From: Alphaproteobacteria bacterium
GTDB taxonomy: Bacteria; Pseudomonadota; Alphaproteobacteria; Micavibrionales; UBA2020
Length of the DNA: 64,000 bases
Reading direction: 5' to 3'
Assembly (NCBI GenBank): GCA_021413445.1
Contig: JAIOQI010000043.1
Coordinates: 20,963 to 84,962, forward strand
In this document: piece by piece, positions 8,798-16,070 of the stretch
How positions within the stretch are numbered: the first letter of the stretch is position 1
How the letters are laid out: every line of letters begins with the position of its first letter
Translations under genes and position numbers: made by a program
The notes under the pieces: generated by a model
The model's input: only the letters and a program-made list of their open reading frames with translations
Told to the model about the DNA's origin: nothing
The model's database searches: none

Positions 8798-8902
8798 AAG
8801 GTGGAAGGCTGGAAACGACCCGGATGTAAAACTCGTTACGGTTGCTGCCTCTCGGCCCTGGCCGGATTGGCGAGACATTCGCCCGCCCCAGCCTTCCGCC
8901 CA
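8798..8902 (-). ncRNA. ffs: 4.5S / SRP RNA (small bacterial type)
   Basis: A roughly 105-base RNA directly upstream of dnaX. Its ends pair as GGAAGGCTGG with CCAGCCTTCC (ten base pairs). An internal helix pairs ATGTCTCG with CGAGTTTTACAT. The apex is the SRP helix 8: CAGG opposite AGCA across the symmetric loop, a GCC/GGC stem and a GAGA tetraloop, the Ffh-binding site. A -35-like TGGACA lies upstream near 8930. The RNA partners Ffh to target membrane proteins. Ends are approximate. Confidence 0.88.
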
Positions 8903-9039
8903 GGATATTGTCAGATTCGCACTCCGCTGTCCACTTCAGAGTTAACAGCATGAAATCATGGGCAATTATAAAGGGCTAACCTTCGAATCAAGACGCTTGA
9001 AAACCCGGACAATTTACCCTATTCTGCGCCCTAGCTTTT

Positions 9040-9115
9040 GCTGTTGTAGCTCAGTTGGTAGAGCACCGCATTCGTAATGCGGGGGTCGTAGGTTCGAATC
9101 CTATCAACAGCACCA
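9040..9115 (+). tRNA. tRNA-Thr (anticodon CGT)
   Basis: A complete 76-base cloverleaf. The acceptor stem is GCTGTTG/CAACAGC, and the D-arm is TAGCTCAGTTGGTAGAGC. The anticodon loop is TTCGTAA between CCGCA and TGCGG, and the T-arm contains GGTTCGAATCC. CCA is encoded. Confidence 0.97.
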
Positions 9116-9201
9116 TTTCCCTTAGTTTGTGAGTGTTTCCAGATGGATGGATGCGCTTCGCTAGCAAAGCTTTGTGTTTTGTTACAGCGTGGAGCACCTC
9201 T

Positions 9202-9234
9202 AAAAAAAAAGCACCCGGTTTTATCCGGGTGCTT
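9202..9234 (-). terminator. Terminator of the outer-membrane protein gene
   Basis: On the minus strand GCACCCGG-loop-CCGGGTGC is followed by nine T residues (9210 down to 9202). It ends the gene at 9257-10078. Confidence 0.88.
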
Positions 9235-9256
9235 CAAGAGATTTTCCGCGATATTT

Positions 9257-10078
9257 TTAATCGCCAGAGTCAGTAGAGCCGAACTTATAGCTCAACTGAA
9301 TGCCATAGGCGCTGTTCGGCGCTGCATCCGTAAAGCCCGTCGCGCCGTAAACCTGCGTAGCCCAGCTGTCTGACAGATCATAAGTGATGAAAGCCGTCGC
9401 CTGGCTGAAGTTTTTGCTGGTTGCCGTGGCGCCCTGACGGAAGTCATACATCGCGCCCGCCGTCAAATCCGGCGTAAACTTGTAGCCGCCGCCGGCGGAA
9501 TATTTCCACACGTCGTCAAGCCGGAAGCGCGCTGAAGACCCGTTGAATTTACGCCCGACGTTAGCGGTGACAAAGGCGTCGCCGATCGGATGCGTCAAAC
9601 CGAACTGCAGGGTGTAATCGGTATTCCCGGTGCCGAGGTTTTTGTCTTCATCCGCCGTCGGAAGCTTTACCTTCCCGGTCAGATCGGCGGCGGTGCCTTG
9701 TGTGTTCAGTTTGTACTTATAAGCCAGGCTGGCAATGATATCGCCGAGACCGCTCTCCGTGCCGACAGCGCCGGCCGCGCCCAAGGGGTCTCCGCCGTCA
9801 CCACCGACAACGACGCCGGGGCCGGTGATTTTCAGGTAAGGGATGGTCAGCTTTGCCGTCCAGTCGTCGTATTTGGCCTTTGCCGTCACCGGAACATAGG
9901 TGATCTTCGTATCATTAACCTGGCCGTAATCGCCTATACTGTAGTTATAGCTGGTCGAAAGGGTCACTTTCATCTTGTCCTGGCTATCGGGTGTCTCAGC
10001 CTGCGCAGCCGGCGCGGCCAAGAGAGAAAAACCGCAAACAGTCGCCAGCAATGTGAGAGTTAGTTTTGTGTTATTCAT
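9257..10078 (-). CDS. Outer-membrane beta-barrel protein
   Basis: A 273-residue protein with a Sec signal peptide (LTLTLLATVCGFSLLAAPAAQA, cleavage before ETPDS). The mature part is built of alternating beta strands rich in aromatic and Gly residues (TLSTSYNYSIGDYG, YTLQFGLTHPIGDAFV, SAGGGYKFTPDLTAGAMYDF, AYGIQLSYKFGS), with no Cys. This is the pattern of a 10-12-stranded barrel; the last strand ends in YKF followed by a short tail. Substrate or ligand is unknown. The start at 10078 follows AGGAG; an upstream in-frame start lacks one. It has its own terminator. Confidence 0.8.
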   Translation of the reverse strand: MNNTKLTLTLLATVCGFSLLAAPAAQAETPDSQDKMKVTLSTSYNYSIGDYGQVNDTKITYVPVTAKAKYDDWTAKLTIPYLKITGPGVVVGGDGGDPLGAAGAVGTESGLGDIIASLAYKYKLNTQGTAADLTGKVKLPTADEDKNLGTGNTDYTLQFGLTHPIGDAFVTANVGRKFNGSSARFRLDDVWKYSAGGGYKFTPDLTAGAMYDFRQGATATSKNFSQATAFITYDLSDSWATQVYGATGFTDAAPNSAYGIQLSYKFGSTDSGD

Positions 10079-10137
10079 TATTCTGTGTCTCCTGTTGTTT
10101 TTTTTATTGCACATGTTTTATCACTACCATATTCAAG

Positions 10138-10171
10138 AAAGAGAGGGTAGGAGAAAAATCCCTACCCTCTC
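10138..10171 (-). terminator. Probable terminator of the ETPE-repeat gene
   Basis: Perfect 11-bp stem GAGAGGGTAGG/CCTACCCTCTC with a nine-base loop, followed on the minus strand by TTTCTT. The T-run is imperfect, so it may be a leaky or transcript-stabilising hairpin. Confidence 0.6.
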
Positions 10172-10200
10172 AGAGGTTATTAGTCCTGTTTTTATTTTTT

Positions 10201-10743
10201 TTAGTCATCGATCTCCGGCAACTCGACCTCAGGAGTTTCCACTTCCGGCGTCTCTATTTCCGGAGTTTCGATCTCTGGCGTCTCAATCTCAGGAGTTTCT
10301 ATTTCCGGAGTTTCAACCTCTGGCGTCTCGATCTCGGGGGTCTCTACTTCTGGAAGTTCATTCTCAATTTCCGGAGTCTCTATTTCCGGCGCTTCATTTT
10401 CAATTTCCAGAGCCTCTATTTCCGGCGCCTCGTTCTCGACCTCGAGGGCTTCTACTTCCGGCGATTCATTTTCTGTTTCGATTGCTTCCGTTTCGGGCGC
10501 CTCATTCTCAACCTCCGTAGCATCCTGCCCGCTATCGCCTAAATCAGCGGCATCCTTCGCGCTATCCTGTATTTCTACTGTGCTCCCATCTTTAGTGGTT
10601 GTACCGCCGGAAGACAGAACAGCTCCCGATTCAGCTACCGTCCCTCCCTGGAATAAATCCAGTATCCCCGCTTTGGCGGGTGGGATCCCTATCATCAAGG
10701 CAACGGCGCTGACTGCCGCCAATAATATGATTTTATTTTTCAT
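10201..10743 (-). CDS. Secreted acidic ETPE(V/I)-repeat protein
   Basis: A 180-residue protein with a signal peptide (MKNKIILLAAVSAVALMIGI, cleavage near PAKA). A short Gly/Ser/Thr region follows. From about residue 78 the chain is Glu/Pro-rich: first ten-residue ENEAPEIEAL-type units, then about ten pentapeptides ETPEI or ETPEV, ending ELPEIDD. Such a chain should be extended and highly negative; binding of cations or a spacer role is inference. AAGGAGA precedes the start. The DUF5666 protein on the other side of the divergent promoter region ends in the same pentapeptides. Confidence 0.82.
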   Translation of the reverse strand: MKNKIILLAAVSAVALMIGIPPAKAGILDLFQGGTVAESGAVLSSGGTTTKDGSTVEIQDSAKDAADLGDSGQDATEVENEAPETEAIETENESPEVEALEVENEAPEIEALEIENEAPEIETPEIENELPEVETPEIETPEVETPEIETPEIETPEIETPEIETPEVETPEVELPEIDD

Positions 10744-10915
10744 GACGTTTCTCCTTTGGTTGTTTTACCCTGCCGCCGCTGCGTAATAACCCGAATCGCG
10801 AGATATTACACCCTATACCTCCATAGTACGTGGGAAATTTTACCACGTCAATAACTATTTTTTCTGCTAGTAAAATTGCTAACATATTGTTTTAATTGTA
10901 TAGTTAAAATTAAAC

Positions 10916-10973
10916 TCACATTTATTAACGATAAATAACAGTAATAAATGTGATATTTTCACATTTATTGTGA
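10916..10973. promoter_or_regulatory. Operator-like triple repeat TCACATTTATT
   Basis: The 11-mer TCACATTTATT occurs at 10916-10926 and 10959-10969, and inverted (AATAAATGTGA) at 10943-10953. The last copy extends into the dyad TCACATTTATTGTGA (10959-10973). The array lies in an A+T-rich 292-base gap between the divergent ETPE-repeat gene and the DUF6502 gene, so it is a likely regulator binding site for one or both. Function is inferred from position. Confidence 0.5.
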
Positions 10974-11035
10974 TAGAATGAAAGTATATGGCCTGAAGAA
11001 ATTTCGCCATAAAGAATTTAAAGAGCTGGAAACAA

Positions 11036-11863
11036 ATGACGACACCGAACAAAACCCTGCTTCAGTCCCTCAGGCGCATCCTGCGGCCTTTGGTGCGGCT
11101 GTTTATCAGGAATGGCGTCACCCTTCAAATGACGTCCGACCTGTTCAAGGAATTGTACGTCAACGCAGCCGAAGAAAGCCTGCAAAAAGAAACGGGCAAA
11201 GCGACGGACAGCCACATCAGCCTGATGACCGGCGTGCACAGAAAAGACGTCAAGAAATACCGCAACCTCCGCCTTGATATGGGCGAAGCCCCTCCCCACG
11301 TCTCCGTCGGGGCGGAATTGCTGGGCAAATGGCTGGGCCTTCCGGAATTCCTCGACCCGCAGGGAAACCCCGTCCCCCTTCCCTATCAGAACAAGGAAGA
11401 TCCCGAACGGAGTTTCTGCGCGCTGGCGGAAAGCGTTTCGAAGGATATCCGCCCGCGCGCCATGCTGGATGAATTCATCCGCCAGGGCATCGCCGTTCAC
11501 GATCCCCTCAACAACACGGTCGCCCTGCAACAGGACGCCTTTGTGCCCAGGGACGGAATCGAGGAGAAGCTGTATTACTTCGGCCGCAACAGCGGCGACC
11601 ATATGGAAGCCTCCGTGCATAACCTCTTGGGACAGCAACATCCCTTCTTTGACCGCTCCGTTTATTATGATGAGCTCACTGAGGAATCCGCGCAGGAATT
11701 GCAAAAACTGGCGAATGACAGCGGCATGAAGACGCTACGTACCATCAATCGCAAGGCGCTCGAGCTGTCGGAACGGGATAAAAACAAACCGGGCGCGCTG
11801 TGGCGGATCAATTTCGGCGCCTTTTTCTTTTCTTCAGGGGAAAATGACAAAAATGAAAAATAG
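11036..11863 (+). CDS. DUF6502 family protein
   Basis: A 275-residue cytoplasmic protein with the DUF6502 pattern: LRRILRPLVRLFIRNGVT at the N-terminus, then a helix-turn-helix-like region (MTSDLFKELYVNAAEESLQ to SHISLMTGVHRKDVKKYR, about 32-75) in which GVHRKDVKKYR resembles a recognition helix. A regulator role is therefore plausible, though not established for the family. The gene overlaps the downstream DUF5666 gene by 20 bases, and pairing of these two families is a recurrent arrangement. Confidence 0.8.
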   Translation: MTTPNKTLLQSLRRILRPLVRLFIRNGVTLQMTSDLFKELYVNAAEESLQKETGKATDSHISLMTGVHRKDVKKYRNLRLDMGEAPPHVSVGAELLGKWLGLPEFLDPQGNPVPLPYQNKEDPERSFCALAESVSKDIRPRAMLDEFIRQGIAVHDPLNNTVALQQDAFVPRDGIEEKLYYFGRNSGDHMEASVHNLLGQQHPFFDRSVYYDELTEESAQELQKLANDSGMKTLRTINRKALELSERDKNKPGALWRINFGAFFFSSGENDKNEK

Positions 11864-13166
11864 GCGGGAACAGGATATTCCGGGCATTTTTACAACACCT
11901 GCGGCAGCAATGCTGTTTGCCCTGCTTCTTGCCTGCACCCTGATTCCATCACCGGCAGTAGCGGCAAGAATGTGCCAAACCCCGGACGGTTATGTTTTTC
12001 AAAATAAAAAAGACCCCTCGCCGTCAAATGAAAAGACAAAAGGCGGCAAGGGAATGGGGGGCACCGGCATCCAAAGCGCCGACAAAGGCATCGGCGGCAC
12101 CGGCATCAAGTTCGCTGACAGGGGTATCGGCGGCACCGGCATTTCCGCGCACGGCAGCATCGGCGTTTACGGCCGCATCACCGGCTTCGGCAGCGTCTGC
12201 GTGAACGGCATGGAGATATTCTACGGCAAGAACACCCACGTCCTGGATAACAGCAAGCAGACCTCCTCCAGCGAACTGAAGATCGGCCAGATGGTCTCCG
12301 TCATCGCGGACAGCGTCAACAACCGGTCCGTCGCGCGGCAAATCGAGGTGCAGAGCATCCTGAAGGGCCCAGTTGACAGCGTCGATGCGCAAAAGGGCGC
12401 CCTGCATGTCATGGGCCAGCTCGTCCAGATGAATAATCCGGAGGGCGTCAAGTCCATTCACGCCGGCGACTTTGTCGCGGTGGGTGGCTTCAGGGACGCT
12501 GCCGGCCACGTCATTGCAAGCTCGGTTGAAAAAATCCCGCCGCAGGAAGAACAGAGGCATTCCTCCCCTGACGTCCGCTTCTCCAGCGACGTCAGGCACA
12601 TCTCCATCCAGGGGTATGCGGAAATGACCGGCGATAAAGGAGAACTGCGGCTGAACGATCGCACGACCGTCGAAATTTCGGATAATGCCGAAATCAAGGG
12701 CGGAAAACTGGAAGATATTTCCAACGGCGACAGAGTGATCGTTTTTGGCGATGTCGGAGAGAACGGCAAGCTCAGCGCCGACACGATCTTCATCGAAAAG
12801 TCGGACATTCCCACGCAGGTTATCGAAGGCGACCTTGAGTCAAGAGGCCACCCTGGCGGCAGCCTTGAGCAGGAAAAAGGGCATCATGCAAATGAAGATC
12901 TCAAAGAAAATGAAAAAGATGGCGGCCATGAACATTCGGGCTCTGGAGAAGGCCACGACAGGCCCGAGACGGAATCTCCTGGGATAGACTCCCCTGAAAC
13001 GGAAAGCCCCGAAGTCGAATCTCCTGAGGTAGAAACTCCTGAAGTAGAAACTCCTGAAGTAGAAACCCCTGAAGTCGAAACTCCTGAGGTAGAAACTCCT
13101 GAGGTAGAAACTCCGGAAGTAGAAACTCCTGAAGTTGAGCCGCCTGAACTTCCGGAAGGCGGCTAG
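11844..13166 (+). CDS. Secreted DUF5666 protein with ETPEV tail
   Basis: A 440-residue exported protein. Signal peptide about 15-40 (LLLACTLIPSPAVAA). Residues about 60-110 hold three GGTGI repeats (KGMGGTGIQ, KGIGGTGIK, RGIGGTGIS). Residues about 115-330 contain tandem OB-like DUF5666 segments (YGRITGFGSVCVNGMEIFYG; LKIGQMVSVIADS; ISNGDRVIVFGDV). From about 330 the chain is acidic, and the last 50 residues are ESPEV/ETPEV pentapeptides closing with ELPEGG. AGGGGAA precedes the ATG at 11844. It probably sits in the periplasm or at the surface with the DUF6502 protein as a cytoplasmic partner. Confidence 0.82.
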   Translation: MTKMKNRREQDIPGIFTTPAAAMLFALLLACTLIPSPAVAARMCQTPDGYVFQNKKDPSPSNEKTKGGKGMGGTGIQSADKGIGGTGIKFADRGIGGTGISAHGSIGVYGRITGFGSVCVNGMEIFYGKNTHVLDNSKQTSSSELKIGQMVSVIADSVNNRSVARQIEVQSILKGPVDSVDAQKGALHVMGQLVQMNNPEGVKSIHAGDFVAVGGFRDAAGHVIASSVEKIPPQEEQRHSSPDVRFSSDVRHISIQGYAEMTGDKGELRLNDRTTVEISDNAEIKGGKLEDISNGDRVIVFGDVGENGKLSADTIFIEKSDIPTQVIEGDLESRGHPGGSLEQEKGHHANEDLKENEKDGGHEHSGSGEGHDRPETESPGIDSPETESPEVESPEVETPEVETPEVETPEVETPEVETPEVETPEVETPEVEPPELPEGG

Positions 13167-13183
13167 AAAAAGCCTCTCATATT
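13151..13183. repeat. 33-base direct repeat, copy 1
   Basis: The 33-base block starting TCCGGAAGGCGGCT and ending CTCTCATATT recurs at 14906-14938 in the same orientation with one mismatch (A at 13165, G in the other copy). Copy 1 covers the last codons and stop of the DUF5666 gene. Confidence 0.9.
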
Positions 13184-13222
13184 ACGAACACCCAGACCAC
13201 AAGCAAAAATTTATACGGCTAT

Positions 13223-14326
13223 CTAAATCCGCTGGCACCACGCCAATACCTCGGCTCTGTTTCCCCTGAAAACGATGCGGTTTTCGTTCAGGGATAAGTG
13301 GTAGTCGTACATGGGGTCGTAATAACGGGTCAGCAGGTCGCCAATCCACTGCCGGTGCAGGGATTCATCGGCGGTGGCCTGCTGAACGCCCAGCGCATTC
13401 TCCATCGCCGCCAAAATATCCTTATACCGCTCGGAGCCAAGCCGTTTGCGGATGCGGAACAGGCTGTCGCGCAGGAAATCCGAGAACCTGGCAAAGCCCT
13501 GGTCGCCATAGGCCGCCTGGTGCTCCGCGAGCATATCCGTCACATAATCTTTCAGCACGGCGGAGATCCGGTTTTCCAGGCTCTCTTCCAGCACGACGGT
13601 CGGCCACTCCTTCATTTTGGCGAGCAGGTTCAGCGGCAGGGCGCAACGGCCCACCACACGGCTTTCATCCTCGATGAACAGCGTTTTTTCAGTGCTATGG
13701 GCCAGCTTCAGCAGCCTGACCGCAAGGGCGTTCTCAAAGTCGATCTGGCTGGGCTGCGGAGTTATTCTCCTGCCGAAGCTCGAGCCGCGATGCCGGGCGA
13801 TCCCTTCCAGATCGACCGCATGGGGCAGTTGATGAATAAGGAGGGTTTTGCCGATGCCGGTGCGCCCGCTGATGATGACAAAATTCCGCCGCGAGACGAT
13901 GTCGTCAAGCGCATCAATCAGGAAACGCCGCAGGGCCTTGTAGCCGCCTTTGACAAGCGGATAATGGATGTTTGCATCCCTGAGCCATTCCTGCACGATA
14001 TGGGAGCGCATGCCGCCCCGGAAGCAAAAGAGATAGCCTGCGGGATTTTGCCGCGCAAAAGCCTGCCATTGCCGGAGGCGTTCGGCCTTGACCTCGCCGC
14101 TGACCAGTTGATGCCCGAGGCTGATCGCGGCCTCCGCTCCCTCTTTTTTATAAATTGTGCCAATGGCCTGACGTTCTTCATCATTCAGCAGGGGGAGATT
14201 GACGGCCGAGGGAAATGACCCCCGGCTGAATTCCACCGGCGCCCGCACATCCAGCAGCGGCACATCATTCAGGAATAAACGGAGGAAATCATCCGCGTCA
14301 TTTCCGGTTTTGCGCTCAGAGAGCAT
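13223..14326 (-). CDS. selU: tRNA 2-selenouridine synthase
   Basis: A 367-residue enzyme (SelU/MnmH/YbbB) that replaces sulfur by selenium in the wobble 2-thiouridine of tRNAs for Lys, Glu and Gln. The N-terminal rhodanese domain carries the active Cys in LFCFRGGMRS. The second domain has a P-loop SGRTGIGKT and the family block DLEGIARHRGSSFGR followed by IEDESRVVG. The start at 14326 follows GGGAGG. It is convergent with the DUF5666 gene and apparently monocistronic. Its presence implies selenophosphate synthesis (selD), which is not in this window. Confidence 0.93.
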   Translation of the reverse strand: MLSERKTGNDADDFLRLFLNDVPLLDVRAPVEFSRGSFPSAVNLPLLNDEERQAIGTIYKKEGAEAAISLGHQLVSGEVKAERLRQWQAFARQNPAGYLFCFRGGMRSHIVQEWLRDANIHYPLVKGGYKALRRFLIDALDDIVSRRNFVIISGRTGIGKTLLIHQLPHAVDLEGIARHRGSSFGRRITPQPSQIDFENALAVRLLKLAHSTEKTLFIEDESRVVGRCALPLNLLAKMKEWPTVVLEESLENRISAVLKDYVTDMLAEHQAAYGDQGFARFSDFLRDSLFRIRKRLGSERYKDILAAMENALGVQQATADESLHRQWIGDLLTRYYDPMYDYHLSLNENRIVFRGNRAEVLAWCQRI

Positions 14327-14608
14327 GATCCCACGACCTCCCATGAAATACCCTACAGCACTGTCCTTCCCCGCAACAGCCTTAATTTTTCCTATCCAAA
14401 ATCGGGCATTCCCGGCATCTGCATCATAAAATAACGCACAAAATAACGTCTATTTCGTCCAGTCCAAGAGTTTTATTGACGGCCCTGGCGCCAGCGTCTA
14501 TAAAACACGGCAAGACTCTGCTCCCGGCTAAAATTAAGTTGGGTCATAGAAGCGCCTTTAATATTTTCCACTATGGACATTATCACCATGACCTGGATCC
14601 ACTGCCCT
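14327..14608. other. Non-coding stretch upstream of selU
   Basis: About 280 bases without a convincing gene. It must hold the selU promoter; I see no strong consensus. The stretch is A+T-richer than its surroundings and merges into the gene fragment below. Confidence 0.4.
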
Positions 14609-14935
14609 TCACCGATCGTCGCCGATGTCATCCGTTGGCATGAGCCGATATGGGCCGCGCCGACCAAGAAGCGCGGCAAGCCCGATCAGATCGGCGAACA
14701 GGTTGTTACAGCTGAAGTAAAGGCTCTTGGCGACTTTTTGCAGCTGCAGGTCCGGACGGTCGAGGTTCTCTCCCTTGATGACGGGGCAAAGCCCCCGCCC
14801 GGCGTAAAGGTTGGCGACAGTCTCCGCCGCAAGAAATCCACGATCGACCGCGGCGACTGCCATCGCCTGCTTTGGAGCGACGAGAGCGCCCGCGCGCCCT
14901 GAGCATCCGGAAGGCGGCTGGAAAAAGCCTCTCAT
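14609..14935 (-). pseudogene. Possible remnant of a D-Ala-D-Ala carboxypeptidase (PBP4/DacB type)
   Basis: The minus frame carries a passage near FLAAETVANLYAGRGL and SLYFSCNNLFADLIGLAALL. It resembles the part of PBP4-type carboxypeptidases around their SxN motif (S.NN..AE..GLAA). Flanking family regions (the SxxK start and the KTG end) are missing, there is no good ribosome binding site, and the 33-base repeat abuts one end. I read it as a decayed internal fragment. An opposite-strand frame (14573-14902) covers the same bases and shows nothing I recognise. Low confidence. Confidence 0.28.
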
Positions 14936-14938
14936 ATT
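14906..14938. repeat. 33-base direct repeat, copy 2
   Basis: Same block as 13151-13183 with one substitution. It ends two bases before the stop of the receiver gene at 14940. The two copies bracket selU and the carboxypeptidase-like fragment, which suggests a duplication or recombination event. Confidence 0.9.
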
Positions 14939-14939
14939 T

Positions 14940-15425
14940 TTATGGGTGGATGGCCTTGTGGATAGTATCCAGGCACACCGGCTTCAGAATATATCCGCTG
15001 ACCTGCAACTGACGGGCTTCCTCAACGCGTTTACTTGAGGTGTCGCCGGTAATCACGATCATCGGTATGTTTTGCGTCATGGGATGCGCTTTCAAATCCC
15101 GCAAAATTTCCAGGCCATCGACGCCCGGCAGATGGATATCCATCAGGATCAACAGCCGCATCTTGCGCGCCGCGCCGCTGCTATAGTACCCTTCGTTGAC
15201 AAAATACGTCACGAGGTCAGCGCCTTTTTCAAAGCAGTGCACGTTATAGACATAGGGGGACTTTTCGAGGGTATTCAGAATCTGTTCCCGGTCGTCAATA
15301 TTATCTTCGATCAAAAAAACGGTATATTGGTCCCGCTTCCGTCTTTTCTTTTCCGACACCTGCCTGTGCAGATAAGCCTTCTGCTGCGCGCCCTGGCTCG
15401 TATTTTTTCGAGTAGTGGAAAACAT
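14940..15425 (-). CDS. Single-domain response regulator
   Basis: A 161-residue protein: a basic N-terminal extension of about 32 residues, then one CheY-like receiver. Key residues are visible: acidic pair in FLIEDN, phosphoacceptor Asp in LILMDIHLPG, Thr/Ser in VITGD, and Lys in YILKPV. There is no output domain, so it relays a signal by protein contact. AGGAGGGG lies directly upstream of the ATG. The basic extension (SEKKRRKRDQ) is unusual for a stand-alone receiver. It lies downstream of the kinase/receiver pair on the same strand, separated by 183 bases. Confidence 0.88.
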   Translation of the reverse strand: MFSTTRKNTSQGAQQKAYLHRQVSEKKRRKRDQYTVFLIEDNIDDREQILNTLEKSPYVYNVHCFEKGADLVTYFVNEGYYSSGAARKMRLLILMDIHLPGVDGLEILRDLKAHPMTQNIPMIVITGDTSSKRVEEARQLQVSGYILKPVCLDTIHKAIHP

Positions 15426-15608
15426 CTTCCCCTCCTCTTTTTTAAAACAGTCCCGCCGGATCCAAAATATCCGGCAACAACTTTGCCTTGTTAAAAATAT
15501 CCTAAAATTTTTGGTCCCATCTTCTATTATACCCCGCAGCCTGTGAGTAAATGTTTAAAAATACATTAAATTATCTGTAACCCCTTACAAAAACTGGCTA
15601 AAAATAAA

Positions 15609-16070
15609 TTATTCGGGGGTATAGCCGTTTTTAGGCAGCAGGGCCGTTTCAAACCAGTAATTCTTGATGCTTTCAGCGACGCGTATCATGTCCTGAAAAC
15701 TGCTCGGTTTTTGTATGTAGGCATTGGCGCCCATCTGGTAACAGCCCTGGACATCCCGTTCATTGGATGAGGTCGTGAAGATGACGACGGGTATGCGCTT
15801 CAGCGTGGCGTCCTCCTTGATCGCCTGAAGGGTCTGGCGGCCGTCCAGCCCCGGCATATTGAGATCCAGCAAAATAAGCCCCAGCAACGGTTTTTTATTG
15901 TCGGAAGGTCCTGCGCGCCTGAGAAAATCCAGCACTTCCTGACCCGACTTGCACCAGAAGATCGGGTTGGGGAGATGGACCTTTTTAAAAGCGCGTGTTA
16001 TCGCTTCATAATCTTCTTCGTTATCCTCCACGATCAGGAGGATTTGCGATTCTGATGGACGATCACTCAT
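15609..16070 (-). CDS. Response regulator of the Rcp1 type, paired with the MASE1 kinase
   Basis: A 153-residue receiver-only protein of the group often encoded after hybrid-type sensor kinases: LLIVEDNEEDYEAITRAFKK, LILLDLNMPGLDGRQTL (Asp acceptor), PVVIFTTSSNERDV, and YIQKPSSF (Lys). The start at 16070 lies inside the last codons of the kinase gene (eight-base overlap), so the two are translationally coupled and very likely a cognate pair. Confidence 0.9.
   Translation of the reverse strand: MSDRPSESQILLIVEDNEEDYEAITRAFKKVHLPNPIFWCKSGQEVLDFLRRAGPSDNKKPLLGLILLDLNMPGLDGRQTLQAIKEDATLKRIPVVIFTTSSNERDVQGCYQMGANAYIQKPSSFQDMIRVAESIKNYWFETALLPKNGYTPE

Noticed and set aside
9031..9237. 68-codon minus-strand frame
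   Set aside because: It covers tRNA-Thr and a terminator.
10201..13166. ETPE repeats as a CRISPR-like or mobile repeat array
   Set aside because: The repeats are in frame within two signal-peptide-bearing genes with synonymous variation between units and no spacers.
14573..14902. 109-codon plus-strand frame
   Set aside because: No ribosome binding site and no recognisable family; the opposite frame shows weak PBP4 similarity and fits better as a decayed gene.
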